This document shows, in pieces, positions 14,301 to 21,900 of a stretch of 64,000 nt of DNA. Every line of letters begins with the position of its first letter. Positions within the stretch are counted from its first letter, which is position 1. The position numbers and the translations under genes were made by a program. Origin of the DNA: Lepeophtheirus salmonis (Eukaryota; Arthropoda; Copepoda; Siphonostomatoida; Caligidae); contig NC_052143.2 of assembly GCF_016086655.4 (NCBI RefSeq), positions 26,055,886-26,119,885 of the forward strand, in the 5' to 3' direction. Below the pieces are notes generated by a model. That model did no database searches. It was not told the DNA's origin and saw only the letters and a program-made list of their open reading frames with translations.

Positions 14301-16389
14301 ATATAATATAGTATTATTAATAACTCCAGCCAGCAAGTCTCCTTCTTCTCCTCCTGATATCTCTATGTTTAAACGCACGATAGATGTGGTAATCCACTTG
14401 TAGACGTTAACAGCAAAATATTTGTGAAAATATTAAAATTTAATGAATTATCAAATTTATTCTATGATTCCTTTTAATAGATGGTAACGGACGTGCTACG
14501 GAGACGTATCCGTATGACGTTGCTGTAGATCGACGTGAAAATGAAGGCTTTGGTTTCGTTATAATTTCCTCGGTTTCTCGTTCTGGTTCGACTATAGGTC
14601 GAATTATTCCTGGAAGTCCAGCCGAAAGGTGTGGGAGGTTACATATTGGAGATCGTATTCTTGCAGTTAATCACGTTGATATAAATTACATGCATCATGG
14701 GGAAATTGTCAATCTAATAAAAGACTCTGGATACAGTGTTGTTTTAACCGTTGGACCTCCCATAGGTATGAAGTGAACAAAATTGGAATTGTTGTTGTAT
14801 AATATTGTTTAATTAATGCTTGTTTCAATTTTTGTTGTTGCAGATGAAACATCCAGTACGACTTCTGCATCACATAGAGTAAGTTTAAATGATATTAATT
14901 TAGTTCATTCTCCCTATTATTCAATGTTAAAAACTATAAAAATAATTTTCCCTTAGTTTACCATTTTTTGCATGAATAAATATACATTTTTTATTTACTT
15001 TTTTTTTTTTCTTAATTCATGTATTAATTATTTTTTTCGAACCTATTTTTTAAATATGTATGTACATTTAGAGATTATTATTTTATATATTTATTTATTT
15101 TAACCTCATTAAGAGTTCGACGAGTTCCATGGTGACGGCACAGGCTACCCCTACAGTATTGCCTCCGACGGATTCGACGGGCTCTACTGCATCCGTATCC
15201 TCTAATGTAGATCCAAGGTGTTTATCTTTTTTAGTTTCTTTTATTTCTTTTCTGAGTTAATACGTGCATGCTTTTATAAATCCTATTCTCGAACGTTCTT
15301 GTGAGTAAATCAAATTACTCTTAATAACCAACATTGAACCTATGGATATAAATTAGATTGGCACTTCAAATGACTTATTAAATTATAATCTAGCATTTGT
15401 AGAAATTTACACAATATTTATTTGTTCAGATCTGTTATTGCGGGGTATACGTACAATCCGTACCAGCAACAGCAGCAACAACCCCCGCCACCGCCGCCAC
15501 CACAACAACAGCAGCAGCAACCTCCTTATTCCCCTCCACAACAGTCTTCCCAAATGGAACTCTATGATAACTCTTATCAAACGCAATCTCAGAATGAGCT
15601 TGTCTACTCCTATCAGGTTTGTTTATCTTACTAATCCAGCCGTACAAACCCATTTGCTAATACGTTAATGGACTTATTCATTTTATAGGACCAACAAGAC
15701 CAGGAGTTGAATCGGCTCGAGTTAGACGATCAATATTACGCTGTGGAATTAAGAAGAGGATCTCGAGGCTTTGGTTTCTCTATTCGAGGTGGGAGAGAGT
15801 TTCAATGTATGCCCTTATTTGTACTACGTATAGCCATGGATGGGCCAGCAGCATCAGATGGTCGACTTCGTGTTGGCGACCAAATCATCGAGATAAACGG
15901 GAATAATACAAAAAATATGACTCATTCTGAAGCCATAGAATTAATCAAAAGCGGTGGAGGTGTTGTGAGGCTTCTCGTCCGACGAGGAAAGATGCCTCCA
16001 GCTGCCTTAATGGGTATGTAAAATTTTCTTCTTTTCTATTATTTGTTTTCTATGTGGATCTATTCTTTTTAGAACAACTCTCGCCCATGGCTCCTACTCC
16101 AGTGCCATCCATTATGTCCTCCCAACAGTCTAATGCTCTCAATCGTCCCATGAGCGCCATGTCTCAACCCACCACAAATCTTGGACATTATTCTCTGCAG
16201 CAGCAACAACAACTGCCAACAACTCATCCAAACGGAAATCTCCACAACTATGATAACTACAACTATTTACCCAACGGGCACTTATTGAACGGTCCTGTTA
16301 GTCAGAGCTCTCCAAGAGATCAGTTGTATGGATGGCAACAACAGCAACAGCAACAAATCAGTAGTCTTCATCAGCAACACCAATCTTAA
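1848..16389 (+). CDS. Magi: MAGI-family membrane-associated guanylate kinase scaffold, multi-exon
   Basis: This gene encodes a cell-junction scaffold of the MAGI family. Family members hold adhesion and signalling proteins under the membrane through WW and PDZ domains. Predicted exons: 1848-2328, 8056-8289, 10055-10567, 10624-10707, 12219-13813, 13873-14065, 14481-14765, 14844-14878, 15114-15217, 15430-15616, 15689-16013, 16073-16389 (stop TAA). Phases match at every junction and the total is 4353 nt, giving about 1450 residues. Domain order by residue: GK about 161-238; WW1 322-353; WW2 368-399, whose second Trp is Tyr395; PDZ1 453-537; PDZ2 621-697; PDZ3 942-1030; PDZ4 1044-1126; poly-Q/P 1175-1237; PDZ5 1253-1338; Gln-rich tail. 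Each PDZ keeps a GLGF-like loop (GLGF, GFGF). No N-terminal PDZ0 was found. The MAGI assignment is secure from the PDZ1 linker PFDPDDPNT, the WW pair and the domain order. The first exon is the least certain part. Confidence 0.9.
2329..8055 (+). other. MAGI intron 1 (about 5.7 kb)
   Basis: I recognise no exon between the putative first exon and the GK exon. It holds a GA-rich stretch (about 2480-2535), a run of 19 A (2862-2880), a purine-rich tract near 3446-3475, and a truncated family A repeat at about 7238-7420. Small open frames here are AT-rich with no recognisable domain. Confidence 0.5.
7238..7420 (+). repeat. Repeat family A, truncated copy 2
   Basis: It begins with GGGTGTCCCCAGGAGG, then CCCCCAAATAAAGGAATTTT, ACCAGAAAATTTAAT and one or two GTGAACAGCTG units. 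The closing end with CCTGCGGACGC is missing. Confidence 0.5.
8056..8289 (+). CDS. Magi: MAGI guanylate-kinase-like (GK) exon
   Basis: A polypyrimidine tract with TTTCAG precedes the exon, and the donor is GATG|GTAAGT. The encoded 78 residues include DLRHYLNTRFPKGGVDHDLQ, NLYLRTVPVTTR, GVDYTFLSKEEF and SGELLESGIFDG, which matches the GK domain of MAGI proteins along its whole length. MAGI GK domains are truncated pseudo-kinases that lack the ATP-binding P-loop and bind partners rather than phosphorylate GMP. That is family knowledge, and the absence of a P-loop here agrees with it. The exon ends in phase 1. Confidence 0.92.
8290..9749 (+). promoter_or_regulatory. Intron segment ending in a candidate internal promoter
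   Basis: The first part is AT-rich with a G-run (about 8504-8511). From about 9240 to 9749 the composition becomes clearly richer in G and C (GGTGGTGGTGGTCGTGTGCG, GGGGCGCGC, CT-rich blocks), preceded by a GTA triplet run (9125-9152). This lies directly upstream of the ATG at 9750 and looks like a 5' UTR/promoter zone for a second MAGI transcript. No TATA or initiator element can be assigned with confidence. Confidence 0.35.
9750..9975 (+). CDS. Magi: MAGI alternative first exon (GK-less isoform)
   Basis: The ATG at 9750 opens a frame of 75 codons plus one base, ending at a donor CCTGGAG|GTGATT. The exon ends in phase 1 with G, the same phase as the GK exon, so it can join the WW exon at 10055 and continue as NPG-G-NHYGTPRP. 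The resulting protein (about 1287 residues) would lack the GK domain. The peptide is rich in Ser, Asn and Arg (SRSKSTRSCSRRQ, RSRSCYFESYYENF), which suggests a disordered, phosphorylatable N-terminus. I recall fly Magi being described with two WW and PDZ domains but no GK, which would make this isoform similar. That is from memory and unchecked. No competing acceptor site is obvious just upstream, which favours a first exon over a cassette exon. Confidence 0.6.
10055..10567 (+). CDS. Magi: MAGI exon with two WW domains
   Basis: The acceptor is TTTTTACAG and the donor GCTG|GTAAGA. The exon begins G-NHYGTPRP, the MAGI continuation after GK, passes a Ser-rich linker with a basic cluster (KRKRNR), and then encodes WW1 (GPLPPHWEKAY ... 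YFIDHLSGTSHWLDPRL) and WW2 (ELPFGWERIDDPHYGTYY ... RRTQYENP). WW1 has both Trp residues and the final Pro. WW2 has Tyr in place of the second Trp, as is usual in MAGI proteins. WW domains of this type bind PPxY-type ligands. Confidence 0.95.
10624..10707 (+). CDS. Magi: MAGI linker exon between WW and PDZ1
   Basis: This is an 84-nt exon flanked by CTATAG and CAAT|GTAAGT, in phase 1 at both ends. It encodes a proline-rich linker (DGTSLPIPPGPGTFPRTKKTQ). Because its length is a multiple of three and both ends share phase 1, it could be skipped without a frame change. Its donor has two possible partners: the PDZ1 exon at 12219 and the alternative last exon at 11018. Confidence 0.85.
11018..11748 (+). 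CDS. Magi: MAGI alternative terminal exon (PDZ-less isoform)
   Basis: An acceptor (ATGATCAG) 12 nt past a perfect TACTAAC branch-site consensus (10999-11005) opens exactly in the frame needed after the 10707 donor: T|CT gives Ser, then GFKWCLPCLVRIKK. The frame runs 243 residues to TGA at 11746-11748, which is long for such AT-rich DNA. Proteins of about 680 residues (GK start) or 517 residues (alternative start) would keep both WW domains but lose all PDZ domains. Visible motifs are RRSST (basophilic kinase or 14-3-3 type), KTVKF (RVxF-like, possible PP1 docking), an acidic DDDEEDNE segment and a C-terminal VLVL, which fits a class II PDZ-ligand pattern. An AATAAA at 12167-12172 could end this transcript just before the PDZ1 exon. 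Motif functions are inference, and the protein sequence resembles no family I know. Confidence 0.55.
12167..12172 (+). terminator. Candidate polyadenylation signal for the short MAGI isoform
   Basis: An AATAAA hexamer lies about 420 nt after the stop at 11748 and 47 nt before the PDZ1 exon. It is the best poly(A) signal in that interval. A single hexamer in AT-rich DNA is weak evidence by itself. Confidence 0.3.
12219..13813 (+). CDS. Magi: MAGI large exon: PDZ1, PDZ2 and start of PDZ3
   Basis: The acceptor is TTTTTCAG and the donor TCACAG|GTAGGA; the exon is 1595 nt. PDZ1 carries SARGLGFTIVGGD and ends in CRGYPLPFDPDDPNTE, a MAGI signature. PDZ2 carries GGMGFGFTIADS and NEGDVLIEIND. A long Ser/Tyr/Asn-rich linker follows. 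Within it the motif RSKTPTA occurs twice (with a third, RPKTPL, between them), which looks like a set of proline-directed phosphosites. The exon ends inside PDZ3 (DSGFGFRIVGGTEEGSQ), with an intron at phase 0. Confidence 0.95.
13873..14065 (+). CDS. Magi: MAGI exon: second half of PDZ3
   Basis: It continues PDZ3 with VSIGHIVPGGAADLDGRLF, GDEIVAVDN and GKVTLTIRRR. It is phase 0 at the start and phase 1 at the end (CAAG|GTTTGC). The intron before it is only 59 bp, and its donor side is also open, so retention would give a short in-frame stop at 13847-13849. Confidence 0.95.
14261..14394. mobile_element. Short inverted-repeat element (MITE-like) in a MAGI intron
   Basis: A perfect 22-bp inverted repeat (14261-14282 and 14373-14394, beginning GATTACCACATCTATCGTGC) flanks about 90 bp of AT/CT-rich DNA. 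A further partial match extends outside both arms. No coding capacity is seen. It is probably a non-autonomous DNA transposon; the superfamily is not clear. Confidence 0.7.
14481..14765 (+). CDS. Magi: MAGI exon: PDZ4
   Basis: The acceptor is TTTTAATAG and the donor ATAG|GTATGA; it is phase 1 at both ends. It encodes TYPYDVAVDRRENEGFGFVI ... GRIIPGSPAERCGRLHIGDR ... NLIKDSGYSVVLTV, a complete PDZ domain that corresponds to MAGI PDZ4, with the family's ENEGFGFVI loop. Confidence 0.95.
14844..15217 (+). CDS. Magi: Two small MAGI linker exons (14844-14878, 15114-15217)
   Basis: A 35-nt microexon (acceptor GTTGCAG, donor AGA|GTAAGT; DETSSTTSASHR) is followed by a 104-nt exon (acceptor CATTAAG, donor AAG|GTGTTT). 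Both encode Ser/Thr-rich linker between PDZ4 and the poly-Q/P exon. Phases run 1, 0, 2, so neither can be skipped alone without a frameshift. The 15114 acceptor was chosen because using the next AG would run into a stop. Confidence 0.7.
15430..15616 (+). CDS. Magi: MAGI low-complexity exon with poly-Gln/poly-Pro
   Basis: The acceptor is TTGTTCAG and the donor TATCAG|GTTTGT. It encodes RSVIAGYTYNPY followed by six Gln, seven Pro, six Gln and a PPYSPPQQ segment. Mixed CAG/CAA and CCN codons rather than one pure triplet indicate an old, partly stabilised repeat. PPYSP contains a PPxY-like element that could interact with the protein's own WW domains or those of others (inference). Confidence 0.85.
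15689..16013 (+). CDS. Magi: MAGI exon: PDZ5
   Basis: The acceptor is TTTTATAG and the donor ATGG|GTATGT. It encodes a complete PDZ domain: YYAVELRRGSRGFGFSIRGG, GRLRVGDQIIEING, MTHSEAIELIKSGG, VRLLVRRG. It matches MAGI PDZ5, including the SIRGGRE motif. Confidence 0.96.
16073..16389 (+). CDS. Magi: MAGI C-terminal exon (Gln-rich tail)
   Basis: The acceptor is TTCTTTTTAG, and the phase 1 join gives Glu-Gln-Leu-Ser-Pro. It encodes about 105 residues of Ser/Pro/Asn/Gln-rich tail with several short Gln runs, ending HQQHQS then TAA at 16387-16389. No folded domain is visible. Confidence 0.88.
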
Positions 16390-17821
16390 TAAGTTTAAGG
16401 GAAACATTAATTCAGACATGGACAAATCTATGAGATTTGTTTCAAAATATAGTTCACGACGCTTGTATAGGTTGTGTGTGGTTTTTACATTAAGATGATG
16501 ACGCTGAATTCAAAAATGAATAGAAGAGGAGTAGGAAGCTCCGTCTCAGCGTTGTTGTTGTTGTTGGACATTATTATAGTTTGGGGGAAGTCCAAGTACA
16601 AAAGAATGAACTTTTTTTTTAAAGAGAGAAAAAAAAGAATATATATACTTATATATTATAACTATTATCATTCTCACGACATAGAAGTTTATATGAAAAT
16701 CTCGTTTTTAATTCATGTTGTTGTAAATAACACTATTATGCCTTATTTTTACCAATATATATCTTATTATTTATATATACATATATATTTGTAAACGCAT
16801 TTAGGGGTTGTGATATATATATATATATTATTTGCTATTGTTTCTATACACATTCACACATTTAATTACACATAATGAAAAAAAAGTGGCACATAATTTA
16901 TTTTTTATTCAATTTTGTTACTTTTGTGGTACAGATGCAATATTTACTCTTTTTTTTATTGCTTACATTTTTAGTAAGCCTATTATTATAATACATAATG
17001 TCCCTCCCTATTTCCCTATCCCTCTCTCTTCCATTACTCGGATTTTGGATTTTTTTTTAAAGAAAAGAAATATTATATATATTATTTTATTATAATTATG
17101 ATGAAGATGTTTAGTCCCCTAAAATGGTATTACCGGCGATAAATGATCTATAATGTGTTATATGAATATTCTTTTCTATATTATTATTATATTGCTTATT
17201 CAAAATATAACTATTTTTATTCTTTGGATAATTAATAATATCTCCTCTCAATCCGTAAATATACTACAGTATAAAAACACCTACATATCCAAATATTTTC
17301 TATTAAGTCTTTTTTCATGCAACATATCTGAGAGCCACAAAGTTTTAATAACTACAAATATGAAGACTTATGGTACAAAATCATGTGCCCAAATTCCGCT
17401 TTTAGGATTTGCAATTGTAGTAAAATCAAGATTGTACTTAGTACATTTTAATCCTCGAGTAGTCTAATAACAGATTCATAATTTAGATTTATGAATTTAC
17501 AGACATAGGTTATCACATGTAATATTATCCTACATGGAGTAAGAAACAATTAAGATATTCTTTATTTCTAATCAAATGTTATGTTAAAAACTTAAGTATA
17601 ATTATATTATATTGACTTAAATTAAATCAGAAAGATTTTTTATTTATTTAATTTTATGAAAATATTCATAAATGATAGTCAACTACAGACAAATTCGTAT
17701 TAATTGATTATAAAACAGTAACTTAATCCCTCGATCAACGGAATTATACTTTATAGGCGTAAAACCAACCCATAGTATGACAACCCCGTGACCGGGGCAG
17801 GCTGTCACATTAGATTATAGC
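16390..17821. other. MAGI 3' UTR and AT-rich intergenic DNA
   Basis: The MAGI 3' UTR begins here, but its end cannot be fixed: AT content is so high that several near-AATAAA hexamers occur. (TA)n tracts are near 16815-16830. No coding region is seen. Confidence 0.4.
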
Positions 17822-17825
17822 TTAA

Positions 17826-20080
17826 CCCTTTAAGCCATGAATTTTTTTAACGATTGAAACATGAATATTAGGGTGTGTATATTTAATATATTTTCATATG
17901 TATAAAAGTAAAAGTTGTCCGTTGTTACTCCAGATAGGACTAAAAAGTTCCGCCGATAAAAACTGTTGTATTTGTCTTAATCTCTACTTATAATCTGTTA
18001 TAATGACACAAATTGTTATTTTAATTTTGACTAATTACCAATCACTTCATTATGAGCCATTTAAAACTACATAGCTATCCGGAATTTTGTCTAACAAAAA
18101 AATGAAAACGGATCTCAAGGATAACTAAAACCAAAGTTGTGTTTTTTTACTGAAAAGTGGTGCACTTTTCTGATGTAACACTAACTTAAAACTTAAACAG
18201 AACCTTAGCTACCAGTCTCGTTCTGTATCTCAGCTCTACTTCTTTATTTATTATAGTTTGACAAATTAGTCACATACGGGCGTAAAGGGTTTAAATTAAC
18301 GTTCTATGATTAAATGCATTCAAATTTAAGAACATGTGGAAAATACTTGAAGGTTGAGCAATATATGAGTAATATAAAAATATTAACTTATGTCAAATAT
18401 AGCGATACATTTATAGCCGCAAAATGTTATAGATATTCTGAGTCTTTGTAGGCAACGCTACATACCTCATACACTTTAAAGATAGTCTTTAGGGGTTTTT
18501 CAACGAGACCAAAAATGGTTATATTTTTAAATATGATTCCACATGGTGTCATTGGTCGTTAATATATACATATAATTATATAAAAACTGGTTTTTTTTTA
18601 TAAACCATATTATCATATCTACTTATTCTTAATTTCTCTATATAGTTACAAAAAACTTAAAAATAAATTTAATAGCCTTTAATAAATATATCTTAGATTT
18701 AGAACATTTCATCCTAAGTATCACTTAGGCATTTTCTATATCTACTTTTCTCGCTTTATATGTATTGGCGAATTTCCTATTTGATCATTTTCTAATGATA
18801 TATATATTTTTTTTCTCTTAGCCATAGATTCAATACTATTCCTCCTGGGTCGACCCTTATTACTTACATTTAAGGAATTTTTATTTTAAATTCTGCTAAC
18901 AATTTTCGATTCTTAGGTGGCATGTTGAAAAGCTTGTAACGCTTACGATATAAAAGCCATGTATTCACTTTACCAATATCCATCATATGCCAAAACATTT
19001 TTATCTACAATTGTGGTGTTTTAACTTCAGTTCTATATAATTTGATCAACATGTATGCTTTATCCGCATTAATAATATTCTTGTTGTACATTGATACCAT
19101 TTTCGGACGGTCAATACTTTTTATTTCCTTAGTAGCACCAACGATCTATTTTTCAATAGGATTGACAACAACAAAATGTAAACCCAGTTGAACCATACTA
19201 TTGTCCAACCATCTCAGAATAGCTAATCCTGAATTAATATCAGTTCTGTAGTTGTAGTTGATCCTCTTTATTGCTTCTTGAATGGTATAAGTGATTTCAG
19301 AAGACACACTTTTTAGCAATTTGCTCTTAAAGTGTCAATTGCTTGTATGCCATCTGATTTTATAAATAACAATAACTCAAGAGTTGTCAAAATACTAATT
19401 TTGTGGTCATTTTTGGGAAATTGTTATATAACCGAGCAACAGATTGAGAACACAGATAAATATAATTATAATCAAAAAGTATGTGCTGATTATTTTCCCT
19501 AATATATTTTTAAATAATCTTACATGAAACCAAATTTTTCAGTAAGTACCATATTCTTAAATCTTAACTTGTTAGTTTTTTTATGTGTGTGTGGGGGGGG
19601 GGTTATTCAGTCTTATCTTAGTTTTTGAAGGAATTATTTGCTTACATATATATATTGAATGAAGTGTTTCGACTTCTAAACATTGGGATCTTATAGCCTC
19701 GATAACAGGTGATATGTTGAAGGACTTTCCACTTTCATCAGTGAAGGAGGAATTATCAACAAAATGCAGAAATTGACATATTATTATGCATATAACTATT
19801 ACTGGCCAATTATCCCATTTGGAGTAGTATTAACTTAATTCATTTTAAACATGTAAATAATATTGCAATCATGTCAAAAAGATAATTAAACCTTAAAGTG
19901 AAACATATCAAGGTTTCATCTTTAAAAAAAAATCTTATTAAATAAGAATATTGAGTAAAATAGATTTCAAATAAGTACTCTTCGTCTATTACGATTTCCT
20001 TCATGTGGCATTTCCAAATACGATGTTATAGTTTGCACAAACACAACTAAAATGATGCCATATGAGTGGCCTATAAAGGG
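17826..20080 (-). mobile_element. Decayed piggyBac-type DNA transposon with TTAA target sites
   Basis: The left end reads TTAA|CCCTTTAAGCC (TTAA at 17822-17825) and the right end GGCCTATAAAGGG|TTAA (TTAA at 20081-20084). Both ends therefore begin CCCTTTA and have the TTAA duplication that defines piggyBac elements. The span is 2255 bp, normal for the superfamily, and a broken piggyBac-like transposase lies inside on the - strand. Confidence 0.75.
18880..19790 (-). pseudogene. piggyBac-like transposase remnant
   Basis: This is conceptual reading of the - strand in shifting frames. It gives, in the family's order, an EAIRSQCLEVE ... QIIPSK segment (the family has a cDEqmiPFKG motif), a GIQAIDTLRAN segment (family GTiRanR), LRWLDNSMVQLGLHFV (family vkRWDNk), RPKMVSMYNKNIINADKAYM (family PnivkeYNkhMggVD) and MDIGKVNTWLLYRKRY (family NAwlLYR). 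Frameshifts and stops interrupt it, so it cannot encode an active enzyme. The N-terminal part should lie between about 19790 and 20080 but is not recognisable. The family assignment rests on motif order seen by eye. Confidence 0.65.
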
Positions 20081-20519
20081 TTAAATATAATTTTAAAATC
20101 AACACAATGTGTTTTATTATAATTCCTATAAAATATATATGCACCCATTAATTATTAGGAATAAATATAAATTTCTTTTTTCTATAGGAACATGATAAAA
20201 TTTAGTAAAGACTCAAGAATTTCATAACCAGAATCCTATTTTAGTGATATATTTAATTGTTTTAGTTTAGCTGACGATGCAACTCAAAAACTATGGGACT
20301 TATAAAAACCAGTATTAATATCAGTCCCATCTACTTAACGTAGATGTGGATCTTTTTTTCCAAGATTTACAAATGTTGAAAATTAAATTATATATAGGAT
20401 GTTCTCTCTATATAGGCTTTTACATAGGTTATTCTTTTTCAAACCTCTTTATTCTCAAATATTATCTAATGAGATTACTGGAATAATACTTTTTAAAGGA
20501 TAGTAAATGAATGACTAAT

Positions 20520-21130
20520 TCCGGTAGTAGGTCAAAACATCGACTGACAGAACGTCAAATGGACAAAAACGTCGACTGGATAATATTACATTTCCAAATA
20601 TGGAAAACTGTCTCTACGACATTTCACTCCAGACATTTCCAGCCCGAGATATTTACCCCACCACCCCTACCTAAACTAACAGTAAGGTTCCCTCACAAAC
20701 CCCTATTTATACCTCAAAATTTGGGGTTATTTCGGGTACCGGTGGGCCTCAAATTGGGATGAACCCCGAAACAGTCTCAAATTTGGGGGCTCTTTTGGGG
20801 TGTAAATTTAAATAGTGGCGGTGGGTTTCATTCCATTTTGGGGACAAGCCGTCTCTGAAAACAGCTCAAGCATTTGGGGGGTACATATGGGTTGTGAAGG
20901 GCACCTAGTTGTTATCCCATTTTGGGACACGGCGGTGACTGAAAACACCCCCAAATAAGGGGGATGGGGCCCCTTACTGGTAGTTTATATAGAAATGGTG
21001 CTGTTGGGCTATGTTTCATGCGGGAAATGTCTGAATGGGATATATTGGAACACCATTTGGAGTAGCCCTTTATTTTATATTCTACGGTCCACCTTCTGTC
21101 AGTCGACGTTTTGTCCATGCTCCACTAATT
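20520..21130. mobile_element. GC-richer non-autonomous element with inverted ends
   Basis: The ends carry an imperfect inverted repeat: CAAAACATCGACTGACAGAA on the left (from about 20532) and the complement of CTTCTGTCAGTCGACGTTTT on the right (about 21093-21112), with matching flanks. A second GACAAAAACGTCGACTGG lies inside the left end. The interior is rich in G and C for this window and repeats CAAATTTGGGG-like and CCATTTTGGGG-like motifs. There is no transposase. It is probably a MITE. Short open frames in it are not genes. Confidence 0.6.
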
Positions 21131-21439
21131 CATCACCTTCAGGAAATATTCCTTAACTCAGGCTAGCTTAAGTAGTAGCCGCACAAGATAGGCTCAGGAT
21201 AGCAAGGTTATGTCTTTATAAAAATCAATTTTAATGAGATGGTGAATGGGTCACTTACAGATTTTAAATAATTTAATAGGATATCTGCATTTTCTGCATC
21301 CCAAACTTGGTTGTATCTTGGCATAGGAGGATTTAAATTAAAAGATCCTCTCACAAAATTGTTACGTCTTTGGCCTTAACTGCTACGCTTCAGAACCTTC
21401 CACCGTTTTCATGGGGGAAAATGAAGTGCTCACAAAGAG

Positions 21440-21900
21440 AATCTGCTTAGGACAGCCCAGTACAAGAGAGAGGTGATAATAAGAAGCAAGAAGAACAGGC
21501 AAACAGGATGATACATCTCTTCTCTAGGTAGTTTAAGGAGACTGATGTAGGACAGTGCGTCAATGTTCAAGTTCCAAGTATTGACTCTTCAAAAACAGAT
21601 CCCTACTACGTCTTGGCTGTTGTGATCCATGTCGCAGTAAATGAATATAATAGATTAGGGGAAAAAAATGATGTTTTAAAACAGCTCAATGTAAGAAAGT
21701 AGTTTGAGTCATTTCTCAGTGTTGAGGAAGTTCTCAGAGAGATTACGACTGACTGCATCAATTGTGCCTGATGGAAATGAACAAGGCTTTAAGTGGTGCA
21801 ATTGCACAGACTCCAAACAAATTAGTTCATCTGCAAAAAAAAAGGAACACCTTTTTAATAGCACAACATACAGCAGAAATAGTTTATTTGGTGAATGTGT
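21440..21900 (+). pseudogene. Integrase-derived (KRBA2/GIN-like) gene fragment, broken
   Basis: Reading + strand frames gives QANRMIHLFSR, FKETDVGQCVNVQVPSIDSS, TDPYYVLAVVIHV, RLGEKNDVLKQLNVRK, FESFLSVEEVLRE and, after a frameshift, QGFKWCNCTDSKQ. This order (a basic helix, then VGdxVxVpvPdVDr, then KqLysRnqF, then GqGFxkCnC) is what I know as the C-terminus of KRAB-A-domain-2-like proteins, which derive from Ginger/GIN-type integrases. In-frame stops (for example after HLFSR and NVRK) and a frameshift show decay. The catalytic integrase core is missing or unrecognisable upstream. Confidence 0.55.

Noticed and set aside
15435..15668. Alternative frames over the CAG/CCN tract (poly-Ala/Val on the - strand, poly-Ser/Asn on the + strand)
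   Set aside because: Byproducts of the triplet repeat. The Gln/Pro frame is the one that keeps phase with both neighbours.
20511..21118. Two open frames inside the 20.5-21.1 kb element
   Set aside because: They read through the inverted ends and tandem TTTGGGG blocks. No transposase motif.
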